Assembly: GCA_037127255.1 (NCBI GenBank)
Contig: JBANSL010000009.1
Span: 32,943,475-33,007,474 of the forward strand
Direction: 5' to 3'
DNA from: Persicaria tinctoria
Taxonomy: Eukaryota > Streptophyta > Magnoliopsida > Caryophyllales > Polygonaceae
DNA: 64,000 nucleotides
Within the stretch, counting starts at the first letter, position 1. Every line of letters begins with the position of its first letter. The position numbers were made by a program, and so were the translations under genes. Positions 33,001 through 45,553 of this stretch are shown piece after piece. The notes under the pieces are model-generated. The model was not told the DNA's origin, did no database searches, and worked only from the letters and a program-made list of their open reading frames with translations.

Positions 33001-35139
33001 ATGTTATAGTCTCTTTTTGCCGTAAGAACCACTTCTCCTGTCTTTTCGTCTTGAACGATGCACTTTTCCTTGTTAAAGCATACACGATTGCCTCTATCAC
33101 AAAGCTGGGAAACACTAAGAAGATTATATTTGAGACCATCAACAAGATATACATCTTTAATAAAATCTTTGGAATTAACACCAATGTTACCAATACCGAC
33201 GATGTCGCACTTTCCCTTATCACCAAGAGTGTTATAGTACCGCTGGATTGGTTCTTTAAATGATGAAAAAGAGATTCTTTTCTACTCATATGCCCGGAGC
33301 AACCGCTATCCATAATCCATTTTTGATCTGTAGTCTTGGTGATGTCCTGCAAAACAACAAATCAACCTTTCCGGCTTGACCAATAGACCGATTTGGATCC
33401 GTTGTGAGGGTATACCATATTTGGTAACTTTGTCCCTTAGGGACCCAAACTTGCCTTATACGTTTATTTAAACGTACAGGATATGTGTTTCGGATGATGT
33501 AAGGATCTGTTCTCCTATAAGGACAGGTTTCCTTTACATGACCCTTTTTGCAACAGAAAAAACATGTAGGAGTCCTCCAACTTCCTTTAGCTTTAACGAA
33601 CTTGGTAGTAGGGTTAACAGGAAAGTTCTTGTTATAGCCTATACCATTTCGATTTAAAGAGAGTTGTTGTTCTCCAAGCATCTTATCGAGATTAGCCTTG
33701 GATCTTGTAAATTGCACTAAGGCCTTTTGTTGATCTTGACATTTTTCAGATAACTTTGCCTTTTCTTTCTCAAGATCAGTATTCTGACCAATGAGAGTTG
33801 AAAGTTTTTCCTTAAGTTCGGAATTTTTCGATCGTAAGGTCTTACTTTCATTGATAAGGTCAGAATTCTGATTGTCAAGATCTTGCAATCTCTGTGACAG
33901 CCTTTTAATGCAAGTTTCTTGATCCAATACCTTCTCTTGTAGACTGCTAATTTCTCTGCAGCAGCTTTCCTCATTTGAGATCATATTTTTGAGAAATTCA
34001 GAAAGAACGACTTTGGAGCTAGAAAGAAGGTTTCTTACCATTCCATTAAGGTGTTGATCTTTAACATCGCTTTTGGCCATAAGACATAGATTGGCTTGTT
34101 CATCTTCAGAGTCCGAGTCGCTTGATGCGTCTGAGTCACTCCAAGCTGCCATGACTTTCTTGTTGGACTCTTTCCTCTTTGCCTTGTTGCGTTTTTTGAG
34201 AGGACGCTCCTTAACCAGGTGATCTGTTTCACCACATTCGTAGCATGTTAAGACTCGGTTTCTATTGGAGGGGGTAGAAGACTTACCTTGGCTCTTTGAA
34301 GATCCTCCAAATTCTTTGTTGGAAAATTGCTTCTTCATTTTGAGGATGCGAGCCAAACCCCTTATTATAAGAGCAAAGGGATCTTCCTCTTCATCATCCT
34401 CAGAATCTTCAGGAGATTCTTCTTTCTTAACCTATAGCGCTAAGTTCTTGACATTTGTGGAAGGCTCCCCATCGTCCTCATTGAGGATCATTTCATGGGT
34501 GATTAGTTTTCCTACCAAGTCATCGATAGCCAGCGTGCTAAGGTCTTGAGCTTCTTCAATGGCGGTCACCTTGGGGCCCCATTTTGATTTAGGAAGACAA
34601 TGAAGTATCTTTCTGACCTTTTCTTCATTCTTGAAAGTTTTTCCCAGGGAGTCGAGATTATTAATGATCTCCGTAAAATGGGTGAACATTACTTTCACAG
34701 ACTCATCAGATTTCATCTTAAACAATTCGTATTGTCTAAGATAAATACTAATGTTGGATTCCTTGTCCTGACTAGTTCCTTCATAGGTCACAACCAATTT
34801 ATCCCATATTTCTTTTGCTGATTTGCAAGAGGAAATCCGGTTGAATTCTTCAGTGCTTAGCCCACAGTAAAGAGCATGAACTGCTTTACTATTTTTGGCT
34901 GTTTTCTCCAGATCCGTCTGGTTGAATTCATCCTCCGTCTTGTCTAGCTTCGTTCCATTTGGTCCGTCCTTCTTGGGAACATTTGGCCCTCGCATAATGA
35001 TATGCCAGAGTTCTAGATCGTGATCAATGATGAACATTTTCATCAGAGATTTCCAGTGCATAAAATTATCCCCAACGAAGAGAGGTGGACGGGAGATAGA
35101 TCTTCCTTGACCGAAGCCGCCTTGTCCTTCGCCTGCCAT
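30093..35139 (-). pseudogene. Unit 2 gag-pol
   Basis: Gag from 35139 has an AAG to TAG stop at 34432-34434, then continues in frame (34356-33286) with coiled-coil and CCHC. Protease (WIMDSGCSGHM, from 33352) is one frame back and suffers a 2-bp insertion near 33230 that is shared with unit 3. Integrase at 33032-31974 is cut by a TGA near 32577. RT (31662-30793) keeps MDVKCAFLNGFL, LDKALYGLKQAPRAWY and the catalytic YVDD. A 4-bp insertion near 30825 shifts frame before the RNase H part (SDADFAGYKVDRKSTT), and a TGA replaces Trp near 30471. The reading ends [10 protein letters not shown] at 30093. No functional polyprotein is possible from this copy. Confidence 0.9.
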
Positions 35140-35180
35140 GGTTAGTACTCACAGATAGTAATATCCAAATACGTGAGCTA

Positions 35181-35193
35181 GGCTCTGATACCA
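35181..35193 (-). other. Unit 2 primer binding site (initiator Met tRNA)
   Basis: TGGTATCAGAGCC on the minus strand, two bases after the LTR at 35196. Confidence 0.9.
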
Positions 35194-35195
35194 AT

Positions 35196-36340
35196 TGAAG
35201 TGCGGAATAGGCATAATAGGAGCACGCAAATACTCTATAAGGGGGGGTTGGATAGAGTATGAAAACTTTTCGCAATCCAGAAAGGTAAGACCTTACCGCA
35301 AGCTGTAAGACCTTATCTGAGATGAGAAGAGAGATTAGTAGCGAGAGCAAGTAAGAAACGGTAAATAATAAAAGCAAGCAATAAGTAAAAGCACACGATA
35401 CTTGTTAACGAGGTTCGGCCCAACCGCCTACGTCCCCGCCTAGGGTTATCCAACCCGTAGGATTCAACACACTTTATTTCACTTTGCCTTATGAGTCCTA
35501 GATACAACCTCTAGAAGACTTACTCACTTCTACACTACTTTACTATCTGGCAACCCAAACTCTCTAGTGAAGCAAAACAACTAAGGATACCGAAGCACCC
35601 TATACTTTTGGGTAAAGAAACCCTTAGTATAACCTAGATGAATTGTACTATAAAGCGTAATGAAACCTCACACACACTCAAAGTAAATACAAACTCTTTC
35701 CGTGGGGAGCTGCATGAGATTGATCGATTGATGAAGACTTGAATGCAGTGAGCAATTGTGCGCTGTAGGAGTTGTGTGTTTCAGCAGAGGTCTTCTTCTT
35801 CTTTTTATAGCCAAGCACCCAGATTTGAAAATCGAGCGTTTAAACCACAACGTCTACACCGAGACTTCTGGGCGAGATCTTGGCCGATTCCAGAATCTTC
35901 ACTTGATACGCTGAGTAAAACCGTTTGAAGATCTGGAGAGCTTGATTTGCTGGGCAACAATGATATATACAAATCCCTGTAAAATCTTAACCGAACAGGA
36001 CAAAATATGTAGCAGGATATTGGATAGAAGATATTAGTTCCAAACAAATCCAAAACAATTATGAGCTCAATTAAAACTATGCCCAATATATGCTAAAGAT
36101 AAAGCCCAATGAAATGGCTCTTTAAAACAACTGGATTCTCGGTATTGGATTAGGGTAAATTAGGCATGTTTAATAAATAGGCCCATTTACACCGAATCCT
36201 TCCCGAGTCCAGTAGAGTACAACTAAAGTGTTGAACCTTTTGGTAAGACCTTACCAAACTCAGGATTCCTGAGTTTTGGCTTTCATCAACCAAGGCCTTA
36301 CCTCCTGTAGTTAGATCTTATCATCAAGGTGGAGTTAACA
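35196..36340 (-). repeat. LTR shared by units 3 and 2 (1,145 bp)
   Basis: TGTTAACTCC to CACTTCA, nearly identical to 42830-43973. It contains the AACGAGGTTCGGCCCAACCG block common in plant copia LTRs. A polypurine tract lies on its upstream side and a primer site on its downstream side, so it serves two units. Confidence 0.9.
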
Positions 36341-36663
36341 ATCTCCCCCTTGATGAAAGACAAAACTTATGCCATCTGTTTACCTGTAAAACACATACAT
36401 CCCAGCAATCCATATATAACAGTGTAGTGCAATAATATTAAATGTGCAATGTTGGATCATAGTTTAAAAACAACACATCCAAAACAGTAAGACCTTGCAA
36501 ACCAAAAGTAAGCCCTTACTCCATAAAACCATAAAAACCTAAAAACCAAAACTAGAGATATCTCCCCCTTTTTGTCTTTCAACAAGAAGGGAAGAGAAAT
36601 TGTTCAGATAGAAGACAGTTTAGAGCAGAAAAGACCAAAAGAGTTCAGGAACCATCATCATCT

Positions 36664-37641
36664 TCACTCGTCGTCAGAAACCACCACCACGTCCTCATCG
36701 TACCACTGGCCATACCTCGGAGGGACTCCAACTTCATCAGGGCGGTTGTTGTAGATCTTCTCACGCCAGCGATCCTTTGCGTTCTTGACATGATGAGCAC
36801 TCCACATCTTTGCTTGAGTCCTAGCCTCATCATCTCGCCATTTCTTAACAATGTCGTACTCCTCAACAGTGAGGATGTTCGGCTCAGGATAAAGAAGGCG
36901 GAGGATAGGATACTTAAGCACCTTGCGCTCGCAATTGAGGGGAACGTTCTTAGCCGTTTCCTCGACATGCTTGACTGAGTCCGCATCCATCGGCAGGATT
37001 GATGTAGTAGCTCGGTGATTCAGGCCACATAACATGAAGAGCTGATTCAGCTTTTCATTTAGAATCAATATTTGTTGGTGGCTGTTGTCCTGAAGATCCA
37101 CAATATCTGTTCTAGCGGCGTTGACATCCCTCCTTAGCGAATCAACCTCAGCCTCCAGAATCTCGATCCGTTCCACCAGCTTCACTGTGTCCCCTTGACC
37201 TTGAGAGGGAGGTTTCAGAACCCAGCCTTCAGCTAGGGTTTGTTCAACCCCAAGGCGCTTCCAGCATTCTTCATCGATACGGCTGGTGTGAGAGAGACAC
37301 ATTCCTCTCCTTGGGTGTCAACATTGAAGAACTTAAACACCTTAGGTAGGAAATTGGCATAGGGTAGGGGTGCAGTCAAGGGAGTGTTGATGGTATGGAG
37401 CATGTAGGTGAGAAGGAGATCGGAGATATCCAGTTCATGCCCTGCCATAACCAGGTAGAGATAGTGTAGCAAGTTGTCAGTGACAAGCTCGCGGGAATTC
37501 TTTCTTGGCAGGACACACCGAGCAAGAATGGTGAAAACCATCTTAGCCTCAAGGGATAGGACGTTATGGGTGTGCTTAGGCTTAGATTTGGAATATTCAG
37601 CAGAGGAGGAGGGTTTCTTCGGAGGGTTTCTTCGGAGCCAT
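36664..37641 (-). pseudogene. Extra ORF of unit 3, frameshifted
   Basis: Homologous to the 320-aa ORF of unit 2. It starts at ATG 37641, has a 13-16 bp local duplication (KKPS repeated) close to the start, and runs in frame to about 37290. A 2-bp insertion there (GAGAGAGAC against GAGAGAC) moves the rest (37302-36664) to another frame. Otherwise only scattered substitutions separate the two, so the frame was lost recently. Confidence 0.8.
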
Positions 37642-37915
37642 GGAGAGAGGGGGGAAGTACTCGAGCGTTCTTGGGAAGGGAAGAAAAACAGAGAGAAAAG
37701 AAGAGAGAGAGAGAGAGGAGTGGAGTTGTGATATGACCGGTGGGAGATCTTTTAAGGATAAATATCGAAAGAGATATTACCTAAAAGATTTGATCCAATA
37801 TTTTTGTTTGAAATTTAAATTCAACATCAAACTATATCAAAGCAAGATGTTAAATTTTAATTCAAGATCTTAATGTAAGAGATAATACGAATATCATAAG
37901 ATACGATTGCCCCCC

Positions 37916-40900
37916 CTACATCGATGCTTCCTTGTTAAGCATTCCAAGTTCTAATCGGATGAAATTAAATCTGTCTTCGGGAAGAGGTTTTGTAAAGATC
38001 TCTGCAAGTTGAAGCTCAGTAGAGATGAATGTCAAAGACACATCTCCTTTCTCAACATGATCTCGGATGAAATGGTGTCTCACATCAATGTGCTTTGTTC
38101 TTGAATGTTGTACAGGGTTTTTTGGAAATAGAAATAGCACTGGTGTTATCACATTTGATGGGAATACCCTTATAGTTGATTCCAAGGTCTTGGAGTTGTT
38201 GTGCAATCCATAAGATTTGCGAACAACAAGCTCCAGCAGCAATATATTCAGCTTCGGCTGTTGAAAGCGCTACTGAATTTTGCTTCTTCCAATGTCAACT
38301 TATAAGGGATGCCCCAAGAAATTGACAACACCGTGTGGTGCTTTTTTTATCTACTTTATACCCTGCAAAATCAGCAGCGGAGAATCCAATAAGATCAAAG
38401 CTTGTTTGATGTGGGTACCATAATCCGAGATCTTTAGTTCCATTAAGATATCTCAAGATTCTCTTTACCACGATCAGATGTGATTCCTTTGGATTAGCTT
38501 GGAATCTTGCACACATACAGACACTAAACATAATGTCAGGTCTGCTGGCAGTAAGATAAAGGAGAGAGCTGATCATACCTCTATATTCTTTCTGATTTAC
38601 CTCTTTGCCGGTAAGATCTTGATCTAGAGAAAGTGTAGAGCTCATAGGCGTTTTGGCTACCTTGGAATCGGTCATCTTGTACTTCTTGAGTAGCTCTTGT
38701 GTATATTTTCCTTGATTAAGGAATATGCCTTTAGAGCTTTTATGTACGTGAAGTCCGAGAAAGAAATTCAACTCTCCCATATGCTCATCTCAAACTCCTT
38801 GCACATAATGTTAGAAAATTCCTTGCACAACGAATCATTAGTAGCTCCGAAAAGAATATCATCAACATAAATTTGGACGACTAGTATATCTTTTCCATGA
38901 GTTTTGATGAAGAGGGTTTTGTCAATCAATCCTCTTTTAAAATTATTTTCCAAGAGATATTTAGAAAGCCGCTCGTACCAAGCCCTAGGAGCTTGTTTCA
39001 AACCGTACAGAGCTTTATCAAGCTTGAAAACATGCTCCGAAAATTCATCGTTTTCAAAACCAGGAGGTTGAGAAACAAAAACTTCTTCATCCAAAAACCC
39101 ATTTAGAAAGGCACACTTTACGTTCATTTGATAAAGTTTGATATTCATAAAAGATGCAAAGGCAAGAAGCATACGAATGACTTCTTGATTATATCCTTGT
39201 TCAACTAGTCGAGCTTTGTTTCGTATAACATTGCCTCCTTCGTCAAGCTTATTTCGAAATACCCAACGAGTTCCAATAATCGATTTCCCCTTCGGCTTAG
39301 CCGTAAGAGTCCATACTTTATTGCGTTCAAACTCGTTGAGTTCATTTTGCATGGCTATGATCCAATCTGGTTCCTTGAGAGCCTCGGTGTATTTTTTCGG
39401 TTCTGTAAGAGAAACAAAAGCGTGAAACGCACACAAGTTTCTAAGATTGGAACGAGTTTGGATACCCGACGAAGGATCCAAGATGATGTCTGCCAAGGAG
39501 TGTGAAGAGGCGTGTTTGAATTTCCTTCGAGCTGATCCTTGATTAGACGTTGAAGCACCATGAGAAGAGGGTTCAGGCTCTTGAGGTTCAGGAGGACTTG
39601 TGGGATATGGTTCAAGAGGCTCAGGAGGAATTTCGTTTTCTAGACTGGCTTCATCGGTAAGGCCTTGAGACTGAGTTCCAGGGCCTTGCGATAGCTAAGT
39701 AAGATCTTGAAATGGCTCATGCATGTTTCTTGATTTGCTCTTTTCTTGATCATTGCCTCCTCCATCCGACTCATAGTCCTCATAGGTGTTTAATTTGAGA
39801 TCTGCAAAGCCTTCACTCAAGGTACCGTTATCACTTTCATCAAATAACACATGTATGCTTTCCTCGACTAGTTTGGTACGTTTGTTGAATATTCGATAAG
39901 CCTTGCTTTGATTCGAATATCCAAGAAATATACCTTCGTCGCTGCGTGCATCAAATTTCCCAAGATTATCCTTCCCATTGATATGTACATAGCATGTACA
40001 TCCGAATGGTTTGAAATAAGATATACTTGGTTTTCTTCCTTTAAAAAGCTCATAAGGAATCTTCTTTAAAATTGATCGAATCAAAAATCTATTGAGAATA
40101 TAGTTCGTTGTATTCATAGCCTCTGCCCAGTATGACTTGGGCAAGTTATTCTCTAATAGCATAGTCCTTGACATCTCCTCCAGGGTGCGGTTTTTTCGTT
40201 CCACCACCCCATTCTGTTGAGGTGTCCTTGGAGCAGAAAAATTGTGAGAAATCCCATTTTCGCACAAAATATGTCAAAGTTTAATTGATCAAATTCTCTA
40301 CCGTGATCACTTCTAATAGAAACGATGGGTAGGTTTTTCAATGTTTGTCACTCCTTACAAAGTTTTGAAAAATAAAACAGAGTTTCTGATTTATCTTTGA
40401 GAAAGAAAACCCAAGTGAATCGTGAATAATCATCAACAATTACAAGAATGTATTGTTTACCTTTGGGAGATTTGACACGCATAGGTCCGCATAGATCCAT
40501 GTGTAACAATTCTAAACGTCTAGTAGTACTAATGATCTTCTTTTTCTTGAAAGAGCTACGAGTGTGTTTTCCCCTTGAGCAAGCATTGCATAGATCGTCA
40601 ACTTTAAAATTCAGATCCGGAAGTCCTCCAACCAGATCCTTAGACAGTAGCTTTCCGAGGGAATGCATGCTGATATGCCCAAGACGCCTGTGCCACACCC
40701 TTGGATCTTCTGATAAGGCCTTGAGGCACTTTAGATTTGAGGCTGGAATACGATCTGTATTAAGAGCATAAATGTTATAGTCTCTTCTTGCCGTAAGAAC
40801 CACTTCTCCTGTCTTTTCGTCTTGAACGATGCACTTTTCCTTGTTAAAGCATACACGATTGCCTCTATCACAAAGCTGGGAAACACTAAGAAGATTATAT

Positions 40901-42773
40901 TTGAGACCATCAACAAGATATACATCTTTAATAAAATCTTTGGAATTAACACCAATGTTACCAATACCGACGATATCGCACTTTCCCTTATCACCAAGAG
41001 TGTTATAGTACCGCTGGATTGGTTCTTTAAATGATGAAAAAGAGATTCTTTTCTACTCATATGCCTGGAGCAACCGCTATCCATAATCCATTTTTGATCC
41101 TTAGTCTTGGCGATGTCCTGCAAAACAACAAATCAACCTTTCCGGCTTGACCAATAGACCGATTTGGATTCGTTGTGAGGGTATACCATATTTGGTAACT
41201 TTGTTCCCTTAGGGACCCAAACTTGCCTTATCCGTTCGTTTAAACGTACATGATATGTATTTCGGATGATGTAAGGATTTGTTCTCCTATAAAGACAGGT
41301 TTCCTATACATGACCCTTTATGCAACAGAAAAAACATGTAGGAGTGCTCCAACTTTCTTTAGCTTTAACGAACTTGGTAGTAGGCTTAACAGGAAAGTTC
41401 TTGTTATAGCCTATACCATTTCGATTTAAAGAGAGTTGTTGTTCTCCAAGCATCTTATCGAGATTAGCCTTGGATCTTGTAAATTGCACTAAGGCCTTTT
41501 GTTGATCTTGACATTTTTCAGATAACTTTGCCTTTTCTTTCTCAGGATCAGTATTCTGACCAATGAGAGTTGAAAGTTTTTCCTTAAGTTCGGAATTTTC
41601 CGATCGTAAGGTCTTACTTTCATTGAGAAATTCAGAAAGAACGACTTTGGAGCTAGAAAGAAGGTTTCTTCCCATTCCATTAAGGTGTTGATCTTTATCA
41701 TCGCTTTTGGCCATGAGACATAGATTGGCTTGTTCATCTTCAGAGTCCGAGTCGCTTGATGCGTCTGAGTCACTCCAACCTGCCATGACTTTCTTGTTGG
41801 ACTCTTTCCTCTTTGCCTTGTTGCGTTTTTTGAGAGGATGCTCCTTAACCAGGTGATCTGTTTCACCACATTCGTAGCATGTTAAGACTCGGTTTCTCTT
41901 GGAGGGGGTAGAAGACTTACCTTGGCTCTTTGAAGATCCTCCAAATTCTTTGTTGGAAAATTGCTTCTTCATTTTGAGGATGCGAGCCAAACCCCTTGTT
42001 ATAAGTGCAAAGGGATCTTCCTCTTCATCATCCTCGGAATCTTCAGGAGATTCTTCTTTCTTAACCTTTAGCGCTAAGTTCTTGACATTTGTGGAAGGCT
42101 CCCCATCGTCCTCATTGAGGATCATTTCATGGGTGATTAGTTTTCCTAACAAGTCATCGATAGCCGGCGTGCTAAGGTCTTGAGCTTCTTCAATGGCGGT
42201 CACCTTGGGGCCCCATTTTGATTTAGGAAGACAACGAAGTATCTTTCTGACCTTTTCTTCATTCTGAAAAGTTTTTCCCAGGGAGTCGAGATTATTAATG
42301 ATCTCCGTAAAATGGGTGAACATTACTTTTACAGACTCATCAGATTTCATCTTAAACAATTCGTATTGTCTAAGATAAATACTGATTTTGGATTCCTTGA
42401 CCTGACTAGTTCCTTCATAGGTCACAACCAATTTATCCCATATTTCTTTTGCTGATTTGCAAGAGGAAATCCGGTTGAATTCTTCAGTGCTTAACCCACA
42501 GTAAAGAGCATGAACTGCTTTACTGTTTTTGGCTGTTTTCTCGAGATCCGTCTGGTTGAATTCATCCTCCGTCTTGTCTAGCTTCGTTCCATTTGGTCCG
42601 TCCTTCTTGGGAACATTTGGCCCTCGCATAATGATATGCCAGAGTTCTAGATCCTGATCAATGATGAACATTTTCATCAGAGATTTCCAGTGCATAAAAT
42701 TATCCCCAACGAAGAGAGGTGAACGGGAGATAGATCTTCCTTGACCGAAGCCGCCTTGTCCTTCGCCTGCCAT
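37916..42773 (-). pseudogene. Unit 3 gag-pol
   Basis: Gag is open for 489 codons from ATG 42773 (MAGEGQGGFGQG), including UBN2-type core, acidic linker and part of the coiled-coil. The first zinc knuckle, CYECGETDHLVKEHP, lacks its last Cys, as in the sister units. Protease at 41123 is shifted by the 2-bp insertion shared with unit 2. Integrase (40803-39695) has a TGA near 40348 and a 1-bp loss near 40258. RT (39496-38768) lost about 17 residues including the first conserved motif area, but keeps YVDD. A 2-bp loss at about 38780 and a TGA in RNase H (near 38295) follow. It ends at TAG 37916-37918. Confidence 0.9.
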
Positions 42774-42814
42774 GGTTAGTACTCACAGATAGTAATATCC
42801 AAATACGTGAGCTA

Positions 42815-42827
42815 GGCTCTGATACCA
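42815..42827 (-). other. Unit 3 primer binding site (initiator Met tRNA)
   Basis: TGGTATCAGAGCC on the minus strand, two bases after the LTR at 42830. Confidence 0.9.
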
Positions 42828-42829
42828 AT

Positions 42830-43973
42830 TGAAGTGCGGAATAGGCATAATAGGAGCACGCAAATACTCTATAAGGGGGGTTGGATAGAGTATGGAAACT
42901 TTTCGCAATCCAGAAAGGTAAGACCTTACCGCAAGCTGTAAGACCTTATCTGAGATAAGAAGAGAGATTAGTAGCGAGAGCAAGTAAGAAACGGTAAATA
43001 ATAAAAGCAAGCAATAAGTAAAAGCACACGATACTTGTTAACGAGGTTCGGCCCAACCGCCTACGTCCCCGCCTAGGGTTATCCAACCCGTAGGATTCAA
43101 CACACTTTATTTCACTTTGCCTTATGAGTCCTAGATACAACCTCTAGAAGACTTACTCACTTCTACACTACTTTACTATCTAGCAACCCAAACTCTCTAG
43201 TGAAGCAAAACAACTAAGGATACCGAAGCACCCTATACTTTTGGGTAAAGAAACCCTTAGTATAACCTAGATGAATTGTACTATAAAGCGTAATGAAACC
43301 TCACACACACTCAAAGTAAATACAAACTCTTTGCGTGGGGAGCTACATGAGATTGATCGATTGATGAAGACTTGAATGCAGTGAGAAATTGTGCGTTGTA
43401 GGAGTTGTGTGTTTCAGCAGAGGTCTTCTTCTTCTTTTTATAGCCAAGCACCCAGATTTGAAAATCGAGCGTTTAAACCACAACGTCTACACCGAGACTT
43501 CTGGGCGAGATCTTGGCCGATTCCAGAACCTTCACTTGATACGCTGAGTAAAACCGTTTGAAGATCTGGAGAGCTTGATTTGCTGGGCAACAATGATATA
43601 TCCAAATCCCTGTAAAATCTTAACCGAACAGGACAAAATATGTAGCAGGATATTAGATAGAAGATATTAGTTCCAAACAAATCCAAAACAATTATGAGCT
43701 CAATTAAAATTATGCCCAATATATGCTAAAGATAAAGCCCAATGAAATGGTTCTTTAAAACAACTGGATTCTCGGTATTGGATTAGGGTAAATTAGGCCT
43801 GTTTAATAAATAGGCCCATTTACACCGAATCCTTCCCGAATCCAGTAGAGTACAGCTAAAGTCTTGAGCCTTTTGGTAAGACCTTACCAAACTCAGGATT
43901 CCTGAGTTTTGGCTTTCATCAACCAAGGTCTTACCTCCTGTAGTTAGATCTTATCATCAAGGTGGAGTTAACA
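42830..43973 (-). repeat. 5' LTR of unit 3 (1,144 bp)
   Basis: TGTTAACTCC to CACTTCA, near-identical to 35196-36340. Confidence 0.9.
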
Positions 43974-44078
43974 ATCTCCCCCTTGATGAAAGACAAAACT
44001 TATGTCATCTGTTTCCTTGTAAAACACATACATCCCAGCAATCCATATATAACAGTGCAGTGCAATAATATTAAATGT
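43974..44078 (-). mobile_element. Scrap of a fourth copia unit
   Basis: The polypurine tract and about 95 bp of 3' internal sequence lie upstream of the unit 3 LTR. They match 36341-36447 and then stop at ATTAAATGT. An isolated insertion would have host DNA here, so the array once had at least one more unit. Confidence 0.75.
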
Positions 44079-45482
44079 AACCTTTATGGTAATCCCTGTT
44101 GGGGCCGTGTGAAGAAAGGCCGGTGGTAAGAAGATCTATGTGAGTTTCTTGTATGTGAGTTTTTTTGTTTTTTTTTACTTCTCTTGGTGGGAGTAGTAGC
44201 TAGGACATGTAGTAAACAAACGTCTAACATTCTTGGATAGAGTAGTAGCTAGGGCATGTAGTAGACAAACATCTAACATTGGATGGAGTAGTAGCTAGGA
44301 GCCTAGGATATGGCAACTGATTTGCTGTTTTTGATAAATAAATAAAAGTCTTCGTCTCATCATCCCTTCGTACACTTAAGGAGGTCAGTCAGCTAATTTG
44401 GGTCCGTCCCAATATCAGCTGGATTTGAAAAAAAAATATTGTAATGAATTATGTCCCGGTCCCGTCTTGTAAAAATCAATTCGGGACATACGGGACGCAA
44501 GACGAGGATTCTGTGTCCCGCAAATCCTGTCCCGTCCCCCGCTCGCATACACACACAGGATGGATAAAATGCTAACCACTCTTATGATGTTAAATGTTAA
44601 CACACTCTTAAGGTATTAAATGTTAACAAATCAGGATTGTTAGAGCTTCTAAGGATGGATGAGATGAGGAGTAGACATGTCCATAAGGGAGCCAAGATGG
44701 CGACGAGCTGAAATCAGGTAGGAGAAGACATGGATCCAAGAAGCCCTGAAGATCGGCATCCGTCGATGGGAGTCGACACCTACCGATAGTGCTAATAAGG
44801 TCGAATCCGCAGCAATTCTTCTAAAGTTTATCCTTGGAGATTTATAAGGGGCACCATAATGATCGTGTAAGTGGCCTAGGTATCTTTATAAACCAAAAAC
44901 CAAAATAACAAACTAGAAATCTAATTACTAAGAAGAAGCCCGATAATCAGGTAATTAACCATTGTTGTGAAGTCATGAATGAAACTATCTTTCTTTCTAT
45001 TGCTTTCAAATCACTATTATGTACCTTTGTTCGTTTACTATTGCTCTTACCATTACTACTGTTTTCTCTACATCTTCTCTCTTTTTTCTCATTATTGACA
45101 ACAAACACAAAAAGTCGTACGTGCTCTCTGTAGAATTGATCTCTACTTTACCGCTATACTACTTGTTGAGTTGAGATTATCTTTCTTGGAAATCAACTAC
45201 GTACCATTTTATGCCCGTCAAATTTTGGCTCTATTGTTGGGGAGCACTGAATTTTGTGTGTTTTCTTTTGTTAACAATCATGTGGACTATCTTGTATGGT
45301 CCACACCTGATCTACTAATCTCTCTATTGTGCCTTTAGATACAGAAATCGAAAGAACTCTCTCGAAGTTGCAGATATGGAGCATTCAAACAAAGGGGAGA
45401 CGAAAGGCACTCAAAATCCTCCCCAAGCTAGAAGAAGGAGAAGCTCTTAGACTCAATCTTGACAAGCTTTTTTGAAATGATA
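44079..45482 (+). other. Decayed Ty3 5' end (LTR, primer site, gag start)
   Basis: TGGCTCTATTGTTGGGGA at 45226-45243 matches the tRNA-Asp primer site at 13 of 18 bases. Four of the five differences are C-to-T or G-to-A. It sits just after an LTR-like end CCCGTCA. A short frame starting MEHSNKGETKG at about 45378 could be the gag start. The LTR would lie upstream within 44092-45220, but its start is not recognisable. Confidence 0.45.
44191..44311 (+). repeat. Short tandem repeat, about 50-60 bp unit
   Basis: GGAGTAGTAGCTAGG is repeated three times with CATGTAGTAAACAAAC and TCTAACATT between. Two and a half units are present. Confidence 0.7.
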
Positions 45483-45553
45483 AAAACTATATAAATATCA
45501 AAAACGCTCTCATGGTTAGCTCTACTGCGAAATTATGAAACCGCTCAGATGAG

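Larger units (their letters stand above)
27537..36340 (-). mobile_element. Sirevirus-like copia unit 2, complete but defective
   Basis: 5' LTR 36340-35196, primer site, gag-pol 35139-30093, extra ORF 29613-28651, polypurine motifs, 3' LTR 28361-27537. Because its 3' LTR is also the 5' LTR of unit 1 and its 5' LTR is the 3' LTR of unit 3, the units form one head-to-tail array. This is expected from unequal recombination between LTRs, not from three insertions. Confidence 0.85.
35196..43973 (-). mobile_element. Sirevirus-like copia unit 3, complete but defective
   Basis: 5' LTR 43973-42830, primer site, gag-pol 42773-37916, frameshifted extra ORF 37641-36664, polypurine motifs, 3' LTR 36340-35196. 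Compared with unit 2 it lacks about 185 bp between pol and the extra ORF (near 37749), about 135 bp in the gag coiled-coil and about 50 bp in RT. Confidence 0.85.
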
